A stretch of DNA of 64,000 nucleotides from Thalassobaculum_A sp040219615 (GCF_040219615.1 NZ_JAVJSE010000007.1:1-64000); one strand, 5' to 3'; shown: positions 31,901 to 40,265, numbered from the stretch's first letter. Notes: generated by a model from the letters alone, not told the origin. A program made the numbers and translations.

Positions 31901-32564
31901 GGTGAGCGGCATCCTGACCTACGACACTGACCTGAAGACCCAGGGCACATCGGAGGCCGAGCTGGTCTCGGCGCTGGCCGGCACCGGGTCGTTCAGCGTC
32001 CGCGACGGGGTGGTGAAGGGGTTCGACCTGAAGGCCTTCTCGGACCAGCTCAAGGTGCTCGACCGGGCGCCCGACTTCGTGCAGCTGGTGCAGAAGTCGC
32101 TGTCCGGCGGACAGACCAGCTTCTCGTCGCTGACCGGCACCTACACCGTGACCAAGGGCGTGCTGCGCTCCAACGACATCAAGCTGCAGGCGGAGGCGGC
32201 GGCCGGCACGGCCACCGCGGTGGTCGACCTGCCGCCACAGCAGATGGACGTGAAGACGTCGTTCCGCCTGTCCGAGCACCCGAACGCGCCGCCGGTCGGG
32301 GTGCGGCTGGTCGGGCCGCTCGACAACCCGCGGCGGATCTTCGAGATCGAGGAGATGCAGGCTTATGTGATCCAGCGCCTCGTCGAGCGCGGGGTGCTGC
32401 GGCAGTTCGACAAGAACGGCAAGGTGCAGGATCTGCTCAACGGTATCCAGGGTGGCGGTCAGGCCCCGGCGCCGGCCGCACCCGACGCGCCGTCCCCGGC
32501 GGAGCCGCAGCAGATCAAGCCGGAGGAAGCGGTGAAGGGCCTGCTGAAAGGGCTGCTCAAGTAG
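28935..32564 (+). CDS. Large AsmA-family inner-membrane protein (1209 aa)
   Basis: AsmA/YhdP-like proteins bridge the periplasm and are implicated in phospholipid transport to the outer membrane and its integrity. A TTG start at 28935 with CGGAGG nearby gives MRKLLIGLAVLIVVLVAAVLVV, an N-terminal membrane anchor. There follow PSLIDWNGYKPEIQAAAREATGRDLQLKGDI (in parts), the standard AsmA N-domain, and long beta repeats. Ala/Gly/Pro-rich linkers lie at about 355-380, 535-560 and 875-900. The C-terminal AsmA domain runs from about 970 (LKAFSDQLKVLDRAPDFVQLV, TYTVTKGVLRSNDIKL). A Pro/Ala tail ends KGLLKGLLK. The gene converges on the RHH gene with eight overlapping bases. Confidence 0.88.
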   Translation: MRKLLIGLAVLIVVLVAAVLVVPSLIDWNGYKPEIQAAAREATGRDLQLKGDIALSVLPSPSLSVENVTFANIEGGAVPDMVSLDSLRVHVALMPLLTGNVHVTSVTLIKPTIVLERLADGRANWEFPGSGAPADSGGGQGGTPGGGGTPAVALDSASIEDGTLVYRDAAAGTEHRIEALNATVSANGLKGPFEVGGALSYQGLPMTFEASVGQLDAQRPSQVRIVLAAAEKALTATVTGSIDQSAGPAFKGEAAIDAPDLGKAIERLTGALGEPAPAVGSGQKLALTTKLSGSPEAVELADLAVVLGESRLQGTVAVALADGLTVDAKLSGNRLDLDALMPKPAADAAAPAGGAPAGDAPAGGGTAGLALPTGIGGSIDLAVDAVQYKGASIRKVRLAADLVDGAASLRLATAQLPGGTEMTVTGTATTTGGDPQFVGRLELVSDNLRGTLEWAGVDTAGVAADRLRKASIRAAVNATPRKVEVTDWTMELDTTKAKGGLTLVIRERPAFGLSLEVDRIDVDAYLPAAAGGQPAQGDTQQAGATQGDATAKPAQGDAKNPLAALNAVDANVNIKIGEATALGFPVRDARIDALLQNGTLTLRDVGVADLGGARATVAGVLKDAAGKPSVDLKFDVTVVNVDRFAKLLSTESPIPAKQLGQVSLKGTATGDMQDVKVDVKLAAAGGSFAVKGTAKPLVSPPVLDLALTLSHPDANKLAAVLAPGALDGVGPLGPLDGRGTIRTRDDGRYANKLDVSLAGGSLALVGNAAPFAAVPDVDMAVDFSHPDAVKLIRTFSPKYRPAGRDLGGAKVRTRFKGPVDNLQLFETELGMGAIRATGEGSVDSRGARPKVTLALAANTVAVDPWLPPSAPKPQGAAPAAPVPAGPAAPAREWSRERIDTSALSAVDADLRASIESIVYGSYVVDHAQLVAVLQDGVLDLSKLAGGMFGGTFDMTGRVADRPTPTAAVVVKVRDADVRKAAQSAANTDTVSGILTYDTDLKTQGTSEAELVSALAGTGSFSVRDGVVKGFDLKAFSDQLKVLDRAPDFVQLVQKSLSGGQTSFSSLTGTYTVTKGVLRSNDIKLQAEAAAGTATAVVDLPPQQMDVKTSFRLSEHPNAPPVGVRLVGPLDNPRRIFEIEEMQAYVIQRLVERGVLRQFDKNGKVQDLLNGIQGGGQAPAPAAPDAPSPAEPQQIKPEEAVKGLLKGLLK

Positions 32565-32802
32565 TTCCGGCCGGATCGAGCCGCGCCCGTCGCGCGCACT
32601 CCTCGAGAACCCAGACGCGGACCGCGCTCGACAGGTTGGTGGTGCGGTCGCGGTCGATCTCGGCCACCAGGGCATTCACCGACAGGCCGCGTTCGGCCGC
32701 GAACTGGCCGAGCCGCAGCCAGAACGCGTCCTCCATCGAGATGCTGGTGGCATGACCGGCCAGCGTCACCGACCGCTTGCGGGGGGCGGCGGGATCCATC
32801 AT
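32557..32802 (-). CDS. Ribbon-helix-helix domain protein (81 aa)
   Basis: This is a single RHH_4-type domain: PRKRSVTLAGHATSISMEDAFWLRLGQFAAERGLSVNALVAEIDRD (in parts) and then SSAVRVWVLEEC. RSVTLAGH and TSISMEDAFW are the usual beginning of a small alphaproteobacterial DNA-binding family often found beside fumC. The start overlaps the fumarase stop (ATGA at 32802-32799), so it is translated with fumC. It may bind DNA as a dimer, possibly controlling its own operon. Length is normal. Confidence 0.85.
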   Translation of the reverse strand: MMDPAAPRKRSVTLAGHATSISMEDAFWLRLGQFAAERGLSVNALVAEIDRDRTTNLSSAVRVWVLEECARRARLDPAGTT

Positions 32803-34211
32803 CGCTCGGGGCCCAACGCCGACTCCGGGCCCAGCATCGCCTCGGGTCGCACCCAGCGGTCGAAGTCGTCGGCGCCGACCAGGCCGAGCCGCAAGGCCGC
32901 CTCGCGCAGCGTGCTGCCGTCGGCATGCGCCGTCTTGGCGATCTTCGCGGCCGCGTCGTAGCCGATATGGGGGGCCAGCGCGGTCACCAGCATCAGGCTG
33001 CGGCCGAGCAGGTCGGCGATGCGGTCGCGGTCGGCCTCCAGGCCCTCGATGCAGCGCTCGGCGAAGCTGGCGGCGGCGTCGCCGAGCAGTCGCGCCGATT
33101 GCAGCAGTGCGTCGATCATGACCGGCTTGAAGACGTTCAGTTCCATGTGGCCGCTGGCTCCGGCGACGGTGACCGTGGCGTGGTTGCCCATGACCCGGGC
33201 ACACACCTGGGTCAACGCCTCAGCCTGCGTCGGGTTCACTTTCCCGGGCATGATCGACGACCCCGGCTCGTTCGCCGGCAGAATCAGTTCGCCGAGCCCG
33301 CAGCGCGGGCCGGAGCCGAGCAGGCGGACGTCGTTGGCAATCTTCATCAGCGAGACCGCGACGGTGTTGAGCGCGCCGGACGCCTCGACCACCGCGTCAT
33401 GCGCCGCCAGCGCCTCGAACTTGTTCGGGGCGGTGACGAACGGCAGGCCGGTCAGGGCGGCAAGCTCCTCGGCGAACGCGGTCGCGAAGCCCTCGGGGGC
33501 GTTCACGCCGGTGCCGACCGCGGTGCCGCCCTGTGCCACCCGGTAGAGCCGCGGCAGGGTCGCCTCGACGCGCTCGATGCCCATCGCGACCTGGTGGGCC
33601 CAGGCCCCGACCGCGTCGCCCAGGCGCAGCGGGGTGGCGTCCTGCAGATGGGTGCGGCCGATCTTCACGATGTCGGCGAACGCCTCGGCCTTGCCGGCGA
33701 GGGCGGCGTGCAGGCGGCCGAGGCCCGGCATCAGCCGGCCGTGGATCTCGCGGATCGCCGCCACGTGCATGGCGGTCGGGAAGCTGTCGTTGGACGACTG
33801 GCTGCGGTTGACGTGGTCGTTCGGATGGACCGGCGACTTGCCGCCGCGCTCGCTGCCGAGCGCCTCGTTGGCGCGGTTGGCGATCACCTCGTTGAGGTTC
33901 ATGTTGGTCTGGGTGCCCGAGCCGGTCTGCCAGACCACCAAGGGGAACTCGTCGTCCAGCTCGCCGGCCGCGATCGCCGCGGCGGCGGTCTCGATGGCGT
34001 CGGCGATCCCGGGTTCCAACGCGCCGAGCCGGCGGTTGGCCCGGGCCGCCGCCTGCTTCTGCAGGGCGAAGGCGTGGATCAGGGCGGCCGGCATGCGCTC
34101 GCCGCCGATCGGGAAGTTATCGAGCGACCGCTGGGTCTGCGCCCCCCAGTAGCGGTCGGCCGGCACCTCGACCGCGCCGAGGCTGTCCGTCTCGGTCCGG
34201 GTAGCGGCCAT
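32799..34211 (-). CDS. fumC: Class II fumarate hydratase (470 aa)
   Basis: It converts fumarate and malate in the citric-acid cycle. The fumarase/aspartase superfamily signature GSSIMPGKVNP (about 319-329) is exact; SSNDSFPTAMH (about 139-149) and GRTHLQDATP (about 186-195) complete the active site. The length is as expected, and it has no iron-sulfur cysteines, so it is the oxygen-stable enzyme. The start is unambiguous, with ATCGTGGTCTCC downstream of a purine-rich GGAGAC. It is co-transcribed with the RHH protein and follows the RNA methyltransferase by 24 bases. Confidence 0.95.
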   Translation of the reverse strand: MAATRTETDSLGAVEVPADRYWGAQTQRSLDNFPIGGERMPAALIHAFALQKQAAARANRRLGALEPGIADAIETAAAAIAAGELDDEFPLVVWQTGSGTQTNMNLNEVIANRANEALGSERGGKSPVHPNDHVNRSQSSNDSFPTAMHVAAIREIHGRLMPGLGRLHAALAGKAEAFADIVKIGRTHLQDATPLRLGDAVGAWAHQVAMGIERVEATLPRLYRVAQGGTAVGTGVNAPEGFATAFAEELAALTGLPFVTAPNKFEALAAHDAVVEASGALNTVAVSLMKIANDVRLLGSGPRCGLGELILPANEPGSSIMPGKVNPTQAEALTQVCARVMGNHATVTVAGASGHMELNVFKPVMIDALLQSARLLGDAAASFAERCIEGLEADRDRIADLLGRSLMLVTALAPHIGYDAAAKIAKTAHADGSTLREAALRLGLVGADDFDRWVRPEAMLGPESALGPER

Positions 34212-34235
34212 CGTGGTCTCCTGGACTATCGAAAG

Positions 34236-35603
34236 CTAGCGCCGCAGCACGGCAACAAGTTCGATGTGGGGCGACCACAGGAATTGATCAATCGGCAGCA
34301 CCCGATCGAGGCGATAGCCGCCGTCGATCAGTATCCGGGCGTCGCGGGCGAAGGTCGCCGGATTGCAGGAGACCGCCACCACGGTCGGGACCGTCGACGC
34401 CGCCAGGGCCTCGGCCTGGGCCTTGGCGCCGGCGCGCGGCGGGTCGAATACCGCCAGCTCGACGCCGACCAGCTCGGCGCCCTCGAACGGACGGGCGAAC
34501 AGGTCCCGGACCTCGGTCGCCAGCCGGTCGCCGATCCCGGCGGCGTCGGCGGCGGCGCGCAGGGCGGCGATCGCACGGGCGTCGCCGTCGGCTGCGACCA
34601 CCGGGCCGCCGGCGGCCAGCGGCAGCGCCAGGGTGCCGAGGCCGGAGAACAGGTCGATCCGCCGGCCCGCTCCCTCGGCCGCCGCCGCCACGGCGTCGCG
34701 GATCGCCGCCTCGCCGGAGCGCGTGGCCTGCAGGAAGCCGCCGGCCGGCGGGGTGACGTCGATCCCGCCGAACCGGACGGTCGCGGCGCGTCGGGCGGCC
34801 AGCGGCTCCGTGCGGTCGTGCCCCTCGCCGGCGCGACGCACCGACAGGCGTGCGAGGTCCAGGCTCTCGGCCAGCGCCGCCCAGGCTTCGCGGGCCGCCA
34901 GGTCGGGGTGGTCCGGCAGCACCAGCAGGGCATCGACGCCGGTATCCAGCAGGGCCAGAAGCAGGTCTGCCGAAGCCGCCCCGGGCAGCCGCTGCTCGAG
35001 GGCCGAACGGAAGGCAGGCAGTACCGCCTGCAGGGCCGGCTCGAGCACCGGGCACTCGGCGACGTCGACGATCCGGTTGCCCTGGCGCTCGTGGAACCCC
35101 ATGACGGTGCCGGTCGTGAGGCGGCGGGCCGACAGGTCGGCGCGGCGCCGGGTACCGGGCTGGGCCCGGACCGTCCCGGCGACCTCGACCTCGCCGAGGC
35201 CGACCCGGCGCAGGTGGCCGCGCACCTGCTCGGCCTTCCAGGCCGCGTAGGGATCGTCGGCCCAGTGCTGCAGGGCGCAGCCGCCGCAGGTCATGAAGTG
35301 CGGGCAGGGCGGCTCGACCCGGTCCGGCGAGACCTCCAGCAGTTCCATCGGACTGGCGAACACGCCCTCGCCGCGGTCGGCCTCGGGCCGGGCGCGGACC
35401 CGCTCGCCCGGCAGGGTATAGGGCACGAACACCGAGCGCCGCTGGGTTTCCCAGCCGAGCTTCACCTCGGCGTGGCCGACGCCGTCGCCGCGCCCGCCGA
35501 CCAGGTCGATCGTCAGCTCGATCGGGTCGGCATTGGCCTGGACGTGGCCTTTGCGCATCGGGGTCGGGCGGCCCGACCGGCGACGCCTGGGTGAACGGGC
35601 CAT
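34236..35603 (-). CDS. RumA-family RNA m5U methyltransferase with TRAM and [4Fe-4S] (455 aa)
   Basis: It methylates a uridine in 23S rRNA (RlmD/RumA-like) or tRNA. After a basic N-terminus, residues about 27-90 form a TRAM RNA-binding domain. CPHFMTCGGCALQH (about 100-113) supplies the three Cys of the iron-sulfur cluster with the fourth in DVAECPVLEP (about 180-189). The Rossmann methylase has DLFSGLGTLALPLA, DPPRAGAKAQAEA and VSCNPATFARDA, where the Cys in SCNP is the catalytic nucleophile. All motifs are present. The target base cannot be set from sequence. The gene reads in the same direction as fumC. Confidence 0.88.
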   Translation of the reverse strand: MARSPRRRRSGRPTPMRKGHVQANADPIELTIDLVGGRGDGVGHAEVKLGWETQRRSVFVPYTLPGERVRARPEADRGEGVFASPMELLEVSPDRVEPPCPHFMTCGGCALQHWADDPYAAWKAEQVRGHLRRVGLGEVEVAGTVRAQPGTRRRADLSARRLTTGTVMGFHERQGNRIVDVAECPVLEPALQAVLPAFRSALEQRLPGAASADLLLALLDTGVDALLVLPDHPDLAAREAWAALAESLDLARLSVRRAGEGHDRTEPLAARRAATVRFGGIDVTPPAGGFLQATRSGEAAIRDAVAAAAEGAGRRIDLFSGLGTLALPLAAGGPVVAADGDARAIAALRAAADAAGIGDRLATEVRDLFARPFEGAELVGVELAVFDPPRAGAKAQAEALAASTVPTVVAVSCNPATFARDARILIDGGYRLDRVLPIDQFLWSPHIELVAVLRR

Positions 35604-35633
35604 CAGCGGTTTCCCATCGTCAGCGTTCGCCCG

Positions 35634-36287
35634 TCACGCACGGGTTCCGTCTTCCCGGAAGCCCTTCCACACCGGCGCCGAGCACCGGGTGGCGTAGTCG
35701 TCGAGCATCACGTTGAAGCTGATGCTGACCCGTTCCTGGTTGCCGTAGTTCGGCCGCACGCTGTGGCGCAGCCAGGAGGGGAACAGGACCATCCGGCCCG
35801 GCTTGGCCTCGACCTGGATCTCGGCCTGCGTCTCGGGCACCGCCCGGGTCGTGGCCGGCTGCAGCAGCTGCGCCTGCGGGCGCGGGTCGTGGAACACGAT
35901 CGAATCGGCGTTCGGCGGCGTCTGCAGATAGTAGACGCCGGACACCAGGTTGTTCGGGTGGATGTGCGGCGGATGGAAGCCGCCGGCCGGATTGATGTTC
36001 GCCCAGCAGCCGGTGATCAGCCAGGTGCGCTCGCGCAGGGCCAGGGCTTCCAGGACGCTGTCGACCGCACCCTGGACGAACGGCAGCAGCGGCGCGAACT
36101 CGGCGCGCTCGTGCAGGTCGTGGGTGGTCTGCCAGGTCTCGCCCGGCTTCAGGGCCGGCCGCGGGGTGAACCAGCGCTCCAGCAGGTCGAGCAGGCCGGC
36201 GTTGATCGGGCCCGCCTGATCTTCCGGCAGGTCGAAGCCCCAGACCGGCGTGGCGAACAGCGGAAACGCGGCGGTCTTGGCGAACAT
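35634..36287 (-). CDS. TIGR02466-type 2OG-Fe(II) oxygenase-like protein (217 aa)
   Basis: The start at 36287 has GGAG upstream; the family begins FPLFATPVWGFDLP. Fe-binding elements are present: HPPHIHPNNLVSGVYYL (His and surrounding strands), then IVFHDPRPQAQ and the C-terminal RMVLFPSWLRHSVRPN with the second His and the 2-oxoglutarate Arg. These are the double-stranded beta-helix residues of prolyl-hydroxylase-like oxygenases. The substrate is unknown. The gene stands between the methyltransferase (30 bases) and a DUF454 membrane gene. Confidence 0.75.
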   Translation of the reverse strand: MFAKTAAFPLFATPVWGFDLPEDQAGPINAGLLDLLERWFTPRPALKPGETWQTTHDLHERAEFAPLLPFVQGAVDSVLEALALRERTWLITGCWANINPAGGFHPPHIHPNNLVSGVYYLQTPPNADSIVFHDPRPQAQLLQPATTRAVPETQAEIQVEAKPGRMVLFPSWLRHSVRPNYGNQERVSISFNVMLDDYATRCSAPVWKGFREDGTRA

Positions 36288-36377
36288 CGGCTCCTCCGGG
36301 ATTCGGCGGAACCTAGCCGATGCCGACGACGGCCGCCAGCGCGACGAGTGCTGCGGCACGGAGGGGCTGAACCGGGC

Positions 36378-36809
36378 TCAGGCGACGTCGGCGACCCGGC
36401 TCGGTCGGGTGACGATCCACAGCGCGACCAATGCCATGACACCGCCCGAGATTGCCGGCAGCCGCCAGTCGCCCTGCGACATCAGCACGAGGCCGACCGC
36501 GGTGGCGGCCATCATCGACAGCGCCGCGACCTTGGCGCGCACCGGGATCACCCGGTGGGCATGCCAGTCGCGGATCGTGCGGCCGAAGCGGGGATGCTCG
36601 TAGAGCCAGAGGTGAAAGCGCTCCGACGATCGCGAGAACGCCCAGGCGGCAATCAGCAGGAACACGGTGCCGGGCAGGCCGGGCAGGATGACGCCGGCGA
36701 TCCCGACCGCAGTGCAGACGAAGCCGAGGGCGAGAAGTGCCCCGCGCGCCGGACCGCAGAGCCGGCGCACGGGGCGAGCAGGGGTCTCGGGTACAACGAC
36801 GTTCGTCAT
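36378..36809 (-). CDS. DUF454 (YbaN-like) inner-membrane protein (143 aa)
   Basis: Residues about 22-60 carry the family mark LLALGFVCTAVGIAGVILPGLPGTVFLLIAAWAFSRSSERF (in parts), followed by HPRFGRTIRDW. Three hydrophobic helices in all. DUF454 proteins are small and of unknown role, often near heme-related genes. The ATG at 36809 (MTNVVVPETPAR) is chosen; an upstream ATG at 36845 would add 12 residues without family support. It stands alone. Confidence 0.82.
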   Translation of the reverse strand: MTNVVVPETPARPVRRLCGPARGALLALGFVCTAVGIAGVILPGLPGTVFLLIAAWAFSRSSERFHLWLYEHPRFGRTIRDWHAHRVIPVRAKVAALSMMAATAVGLVLMSQGDWRLPAISGGVMALVALWIVTRPSRVADVA

Positions 36810-36879
36810 AGTGGGTCGAATATAGCGCAACTGCCGTGAAGGCAAAGTTAACGCCGCCGATCACTGCGATACGGGCGGC

Positions 36880-37209
36880 CTATCGTGCCCGGGCAACGCC
36901 GAGCGGCGGGACCGCGACCGGGCCGGGCACGGCCTGGCACGTCGTCGTCACGAAATCCAGGAGCCGGCGCGTCCCCGTGGGGTCGGCGGCGTAATAGACG
37001 AACCGCCCCTCCCGCCGGGTCCGCACCAGCCCGGCGCGCTCGAGCAGGCTGAGATGGTGCGACAGGGTCGAGGCCACCACCCCGAGACGCTCGGCGACCG
37101 CGCCCGCGGCAAGTCCCCGGGGGCCGGCGTCGACCAGCAGGCGGAACGCCTCCAGCCGGGTCGGCTGCGACAGGGCGGCGAAGACGGTGGCGGCGGTCGG
37201 TGCGTCCAT
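36880..37209 (-). CDS. ArsR-family winged-helix regulator (109 aa)
   Basis: The fold is complete: ALSQPTRLEAFRLLVDAGPRGLAAGAVAERLGVVASTLSHHLSLLERAGLVRTRREGRFVYYAAD (in parts). The recognition helix is STLSHHLSLLERAGL, followed by the winged hairpin. No Cys-x-Cys metal site is present in the DNA-binding helix, and only one Cys lies near the end (TTTCQAVPG), so metal sensing of the classical ArsR kind is unlikely. It might respond to a redox signal. Its neighbours are a DUF454 gene and a CMD-family gene; targets are unknown. Confidence 0.88.
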   Translation of the reverse strand: MDAPTAATVFAALSQPTRLEAFRLLVDAGPRGLAAGAVAERLGVVASTLSHHLSLLERAGLVRTRREGRFVYYAADPTGTRRLLDFVTTTCQAVPGPVAVPPLGVARAR

Positions 37210-37290
37210 GCTTCGAGCATTGTCGAAGCGTGCGACGATAGAATTACGGTGCCGTGACAGTTTTGTGACGCCGCGCGCCGCCGCGCCGGG

Positions 37291-37857
37291 CTACTCCAGC
37301 TCGGCGACGAAATCGCCTTCCAGCGGCACGTTGAACGCGTTGATGGTCATCGAGATCAGCGTGTAGTAGCCGAGGATCCCGACCAGGTCGACGACCGCGG
37401 TCGTGCCCAGCACCGAGACCGCCTCGTCGTACAGCTCCTGCGGCACCTTGCGGTCGACGTGCAGGGCTCGGGCGAAGTCGTGCACCACCCGCTCGTCGGC
37501 CTTCTCGAACGGCGGCGTCCGGCGCGTCCGGATCGCCTCGACCACCGCCTCCGACAGGCCGGCCTTCAGGGCGATCGGCTTGTGCACGGCCCACTCGAAC
37601 TGGGCGGTCCACACCCGGCCGGTGACCAGGATGGCGAGCTCCGAAAGCCGCGGCTCCAGGGAGGTGCCGAACCGGCAGAACGCGCCCAGGCGCTGGGCGT
37701 TGTCGGCGAGGCCCGGGCTGTTCAGCCAGACCGCCAGCGGGCCCTGGACCTTGCCGCGCGGGCCGCTGGCGATGGCGTCGTGGATCACCTTCTGCTCGGG
37801 TGTCAGCCTGGCCGGGTCGAGGGCGGGGAGCCGCGGCGGCGGCATGGTCACGGTCAT
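37291..37857 (-). CDS. Carboxymuconolactone decarboxylase-family protein lacking redox cysteines (188 aa)
   Basis: The AhpD/CMD helical core is recognisable: PRLSELAILVTGRVWTAQFEWAVHKPIALKAGLSEAVVEAIR (in parts). At the place where AhpD-like peroxidases have CxxC, this protein has none, so it should not be a thiol peroxidase. It is closer to the decarboxylase or to uncharacterised CMD proteins that pair with GST-like genes. The gene lies 25 bases after the GST gene and probably forms an operon with it. The start at 37857 precedes MTVTMPPPRLP; 37845 is a second option. Confidence 0.75.
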   Translation of the reverse strand: MTVTMPPPRLPALDPARLTPEQKVIHDAIASGPRGKVQGPLAVWLNSPGLADNAQRLGAFCRFGTSLEPRLSELAILVTGRVWTAQFEWAVHKPIALKAGLSEAVVEAIRTRRTPPFEKADERVVHDFARALHVDRKVPQELYDEAVSVLGTTAVVDLVGILGYYTLISMTINAFNVPLEGDFVAELE

Positions 37858-37882
37858 CTCAGGAGGCTCCCGTCGGTGAGGG

Positions 37883-38569
37883 TCAGGCGGCGGGCTCGCC
37901 GCGGGCGAGGCCGGCGTGCAGGTCGAGCACGCGTTCGAACCAAGCATGGATCGGATCGTCCTGGGCGACCACCCCGTAGGGACTGGTGCAGCGCGCCCAC
38001 TGCAGGGTGCCGAACAGCACGTAGTCGGCATAGCTCGGCGCGGCACCGCCGACGAAGTCCTGGCCGCCGACCACGACACGGTACGGCTCCAGCGCCTTGC
38101 GGAAGCCGTCGACCTTCTGGTCGCGGTCGGCCTGGACCTCGGCGAGCGGCCGGCCGAAGCGTTGCTGGCGGGAGCTGTCGAAATACTCGCGGTCGGCCGG
38201 GTCCACGTGCTCCAGGATATCGGCGATGATCAGCGGGCCGAGCAGCGGCTGGATCGTGGTGTTGACGAAGGCGTTGATCGCCTTGGCCATGCCGCGCCCG
38301 GCCGGGCCGCCGAACAGCGACGGCCGGTCCGGATAGCTGTCCTCCAGATACTCGGTGATCGCCCAGCTGTCGTTCACGACCCGGTCGCCGTCCACGATCA
38401 CCGGCACCAGCTTCTGGCCGGAGAATTCCAGCTTGTGCTTCTCGGTGAACTTCACGAGTTCCAGGTCGTAGGACAGCCCCTTGTGCGCCAGCGCCATGCG
38501 GGTGCGCCAGCCATAGGGGCTGAAGCGCTTCGCGTCGCGGCCGCACAGGTCGTAGAAGGTGATCGCCAT
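37883..38569 (-). CDS. Glutathione S-transferase family protein (228 aa)
   Basis: It has an N-terminal thioredoxin-like domain (about 1-80): MAITFYDLCG, SPYGWRTRMALAHKGL, the cis-Pro segment KLVPVIVDGD and NDSWAITEYLE, where the Ser/Asn-Asp binds glutathione. The C-terminal helical domain includes FVGGAAPSYADYVLFGTLQWA, with the conserved D for the N-capping box. It resembles the beta-etherase/maleylacetoacetate-isomerase-like branch. Ser12-type or Cys9 could be catalytic (CGRDAKRFSPYGW), as in lignin-degrading LigE/LigF-like GSTs. It forms an operon with the CMD-family gene. Confidence 0.82.
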   Translation of the reverse strand: MAITFYDLCGRDAKRFSPYGWRTRMALAHKGLSYDLELVKFTEKHKLEFSGQKLVPVIVDGDRVVNDSWAITEYLEDSYPDRPSLFGGPAGRGMAKAINAFVNTTIQPLLGPLIIADILEHVDPADREYFDSSRQQRFGRPLAEVQADRDQKVDGFRKALEPYRVVVGGQDFVGGAAPSYADYVLFGTLQWARCTSPYGVVAQDDPIHAWFERVLDLHAGLARGEPAA

Positions 38570-38701
38570 CGGAAGCCTCGCCTGCCTGGGAATGCCCGGC
38601 GCACTCGTAGCATTCGCATGCGCGCTCGGGCAATCTGGGTTGCCGCGAAGGGATACGTGCCGGGCGCCGATGGCCCGGCGGATTGACTTGGAGGACGCTC
38701 G

Positions 38702-39679
38702 ATGACCCATGCTGAACTGACCAGGATCGGACCGGCGGAGAGCGTCGTCCGCTGCGTCGAGGGGCCGGCGCTGCCGCCGCCGGGGACCGGCGAGATCGTC
38801 GTGCGGATCGAGGCGGCCGGCATCAACCCGGCCGACATCCTGATGATCGAGGGCAACTACGCCGTGGTCCCCCAGACCCCGTGCCGGCTCGGCATCGAAG
38901 GCGCGGGGACGGTCGGCGCCGTCGGCGCCGGTGTCGACGGCCTCGCGGTCGGCGACAAGGTGCTGTCGCTCGCCCGCAACAACTGGTGCTCGGAACAGCT
39001 CCTGAAGCCGCAGGAGGTGGTGAAGCTGCCGGCCGGCATCGACATGCTGCAGGCCGGCATGCTGAAGGCCAACCCGGCCTCGGCCCTGCTGATGCTGACC
39101 GAGTACGTGCCGCTGCAACCGGGCGACTGGGTGCTGCAGGACGCCGGCAATTCGGCGGTCGGCCTCAACCTCGTGTCGATCGCCAGGGCGCGGGGTCTCC
39201 GGACCGTCAGCATCGTGCGCCGGGACAGCGCCGTCGAGCCGGTCCGGGCCGCCGGCGGCGACGTTGTGCTGGTCGACGGGCCGGACCTGGCGGTGCGCAT
39301 CCGCGAGGCGACCGGCGGCGCCGACATCGGGCTCGCCATCGACGCGGTCGCCGGGCCGATCGTCGAGACCCTGGGCGACGCCCTCGCCGAGGGCGGCACC
39401 GTCGTCAATTACGGCCTGCTCTCCGGCAAGCCCTGCCAGCTCCGGGCCGACCAGGTGGTGTTCAAGGACATCCGGCTGGTCGGGTTCTGGCTGGCCAAGG
39501 TCATGCCGAAGCTCGGCTACGATCGGATCGCGGCGATGTACCGCGACCTCGCCGGCTACGTGATGGACGGGGTCATCGACATCCCGGTCGAGGCGACCTA
39601 TCCGCTGGCCGAGGTCGGCCGGGCGCTCGCCCACGCCAAGCGCGAGGCACGCGGCGGCAAGGTGGTGCTGACGCCGTGA
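38702..39679 (+). CDS. MDR-family oxidoreductase, trans-2-enoyl-CoA/quinone-reductase-like (325 aa)
   Basis: The N-terminal GroES-like domain has GEIVVRIEAAGINPADILMIEG (in parts) and RLGIEGAGTVGAVGAGV. The nucleotide-binding domain has WVLQDAGNSAVGLNLVSIARARGL, in which the A-G-N-S-A-V-G glycine turn and the following Arg (SIVRRD) favour NADPH. There are no zinc ligands. The NYNP/AVNPAD and N-S-A-V-G features favour the mitochondrial-enoyl-reductase (ETR1/MECR) branch over ordinary quinone reductases. It starts a rightward pair with a VOC-family gene after 103 bases. Confidence 0.8.
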   Translation: MTHAELTRIGPAESVVRCVEGPALPPPGTGEIVVRIEAAGINPADILMIEGNYAVVPQTPCRLGIEGAGTVGAVGAGVDGLAVGDKVLSLARNNWCSEQLLKPQEVVKLPAGIDMLQAGMLKANPASALLMLTEYVPLQPGDWVLQDAGNSAVGLNLVSIARARGLRTVSIVRRDSAVEPVRAAGGDVVLVDGPDLAVRIREATGGADIGLAIDAVAGPIVETLGDALAEGGTVVNYGLLSGKPCQLRADQVVFKDIRLVGFWLAKVMPKLGYDRIAAMYRDLAGYVMDGVIDIPVEATYPLAEVGRALAHAKREARGGKVVLTP

Positions 39680-39782
39680 TCCAGGGCTGGTCGCGCAGAG
39701 CCGCGGGGTTGGCGCCGCGTCCGCCCTGGCCCATGTTCTTGGAAACGCCGGAAGACCCGGCGGCAGGGAGGAGCGCCAGCCG

Positions 39783-40265
39783 ATGATCAAGCGTCTGCAC
39801 CACAACGCCTACCGATGCCGGGACTCCGAGGAGACCCGGCGGTTCTACGAGGATTTCCTGGGGCTGCCGCTGGCCCACAGCATCGCCATCCGGACCACCA
39901 AGACCGGCCGCGATGCCGACGTGCTGCACACCTTCTACACCCTGGAGGACGGCTCCAGCCTGGCGTTCTTCGAGGCCCCGGACATGCCGTTCGAGTTCAA
40001 GGACCAGCACGACTTCGACCTCCACATCGCGCTCGAGGTCAGCGCGGAGGACATGCTGGCGATGCACGAGAAGGGCAAGGCGCTCGGCATCGAGACCCGC
40101 GGCATCAGCGACCACGACTTCTGCCGCTCGATCTATTTCCGCGACCCCAACGGCTACGTCATCGAGCTGTCGACCCGAGAGCCCGGCTACGACGCGGCCA
40201 TGGACCCGGCCAGGAGCGGTGCCCGCGCCATCCTCGACGAGTGGCAGGCCGGCAAGGCGGGCTGA
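39783..40265 (+). CDS. VOC-superfamily (glyoxalase-fold) protein (160 aa)
   Basis: It has paired beta-alpha-beta-beta-beta modules: IKRLHHNAYRCRDSEETRRFYEDFLGLPL begins the first, and FDLHIALEVSAEDMLAMHEKG begins the second. Likely metal ligands are His in LHHNAYRC, His in FDLHIAL and Glu in GYVIELS. The GGAGG ribosome site lies ten bases upstream. Length is normal for extradiol-dioxygenase-like or glyoxalase-I-like proteins. The substrate is unknown. The gene ends 51 bases from the convergent RTX gene. Confidence 0.8.
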   Translation: MIKRLHHNAYRCRDSEETRRFYEDFLGLPLAHSIAIRTTKTGRDADVLHTFYTLEDGSSLAFFEAPDMPFEFKDQHDFDLHIALEVSAEDMLAMHEKGKALGIETRGISDHDFCRSIYFRDPNGYVIELSTREPGYDAAMDPARSGARAILDEWQAGKAG

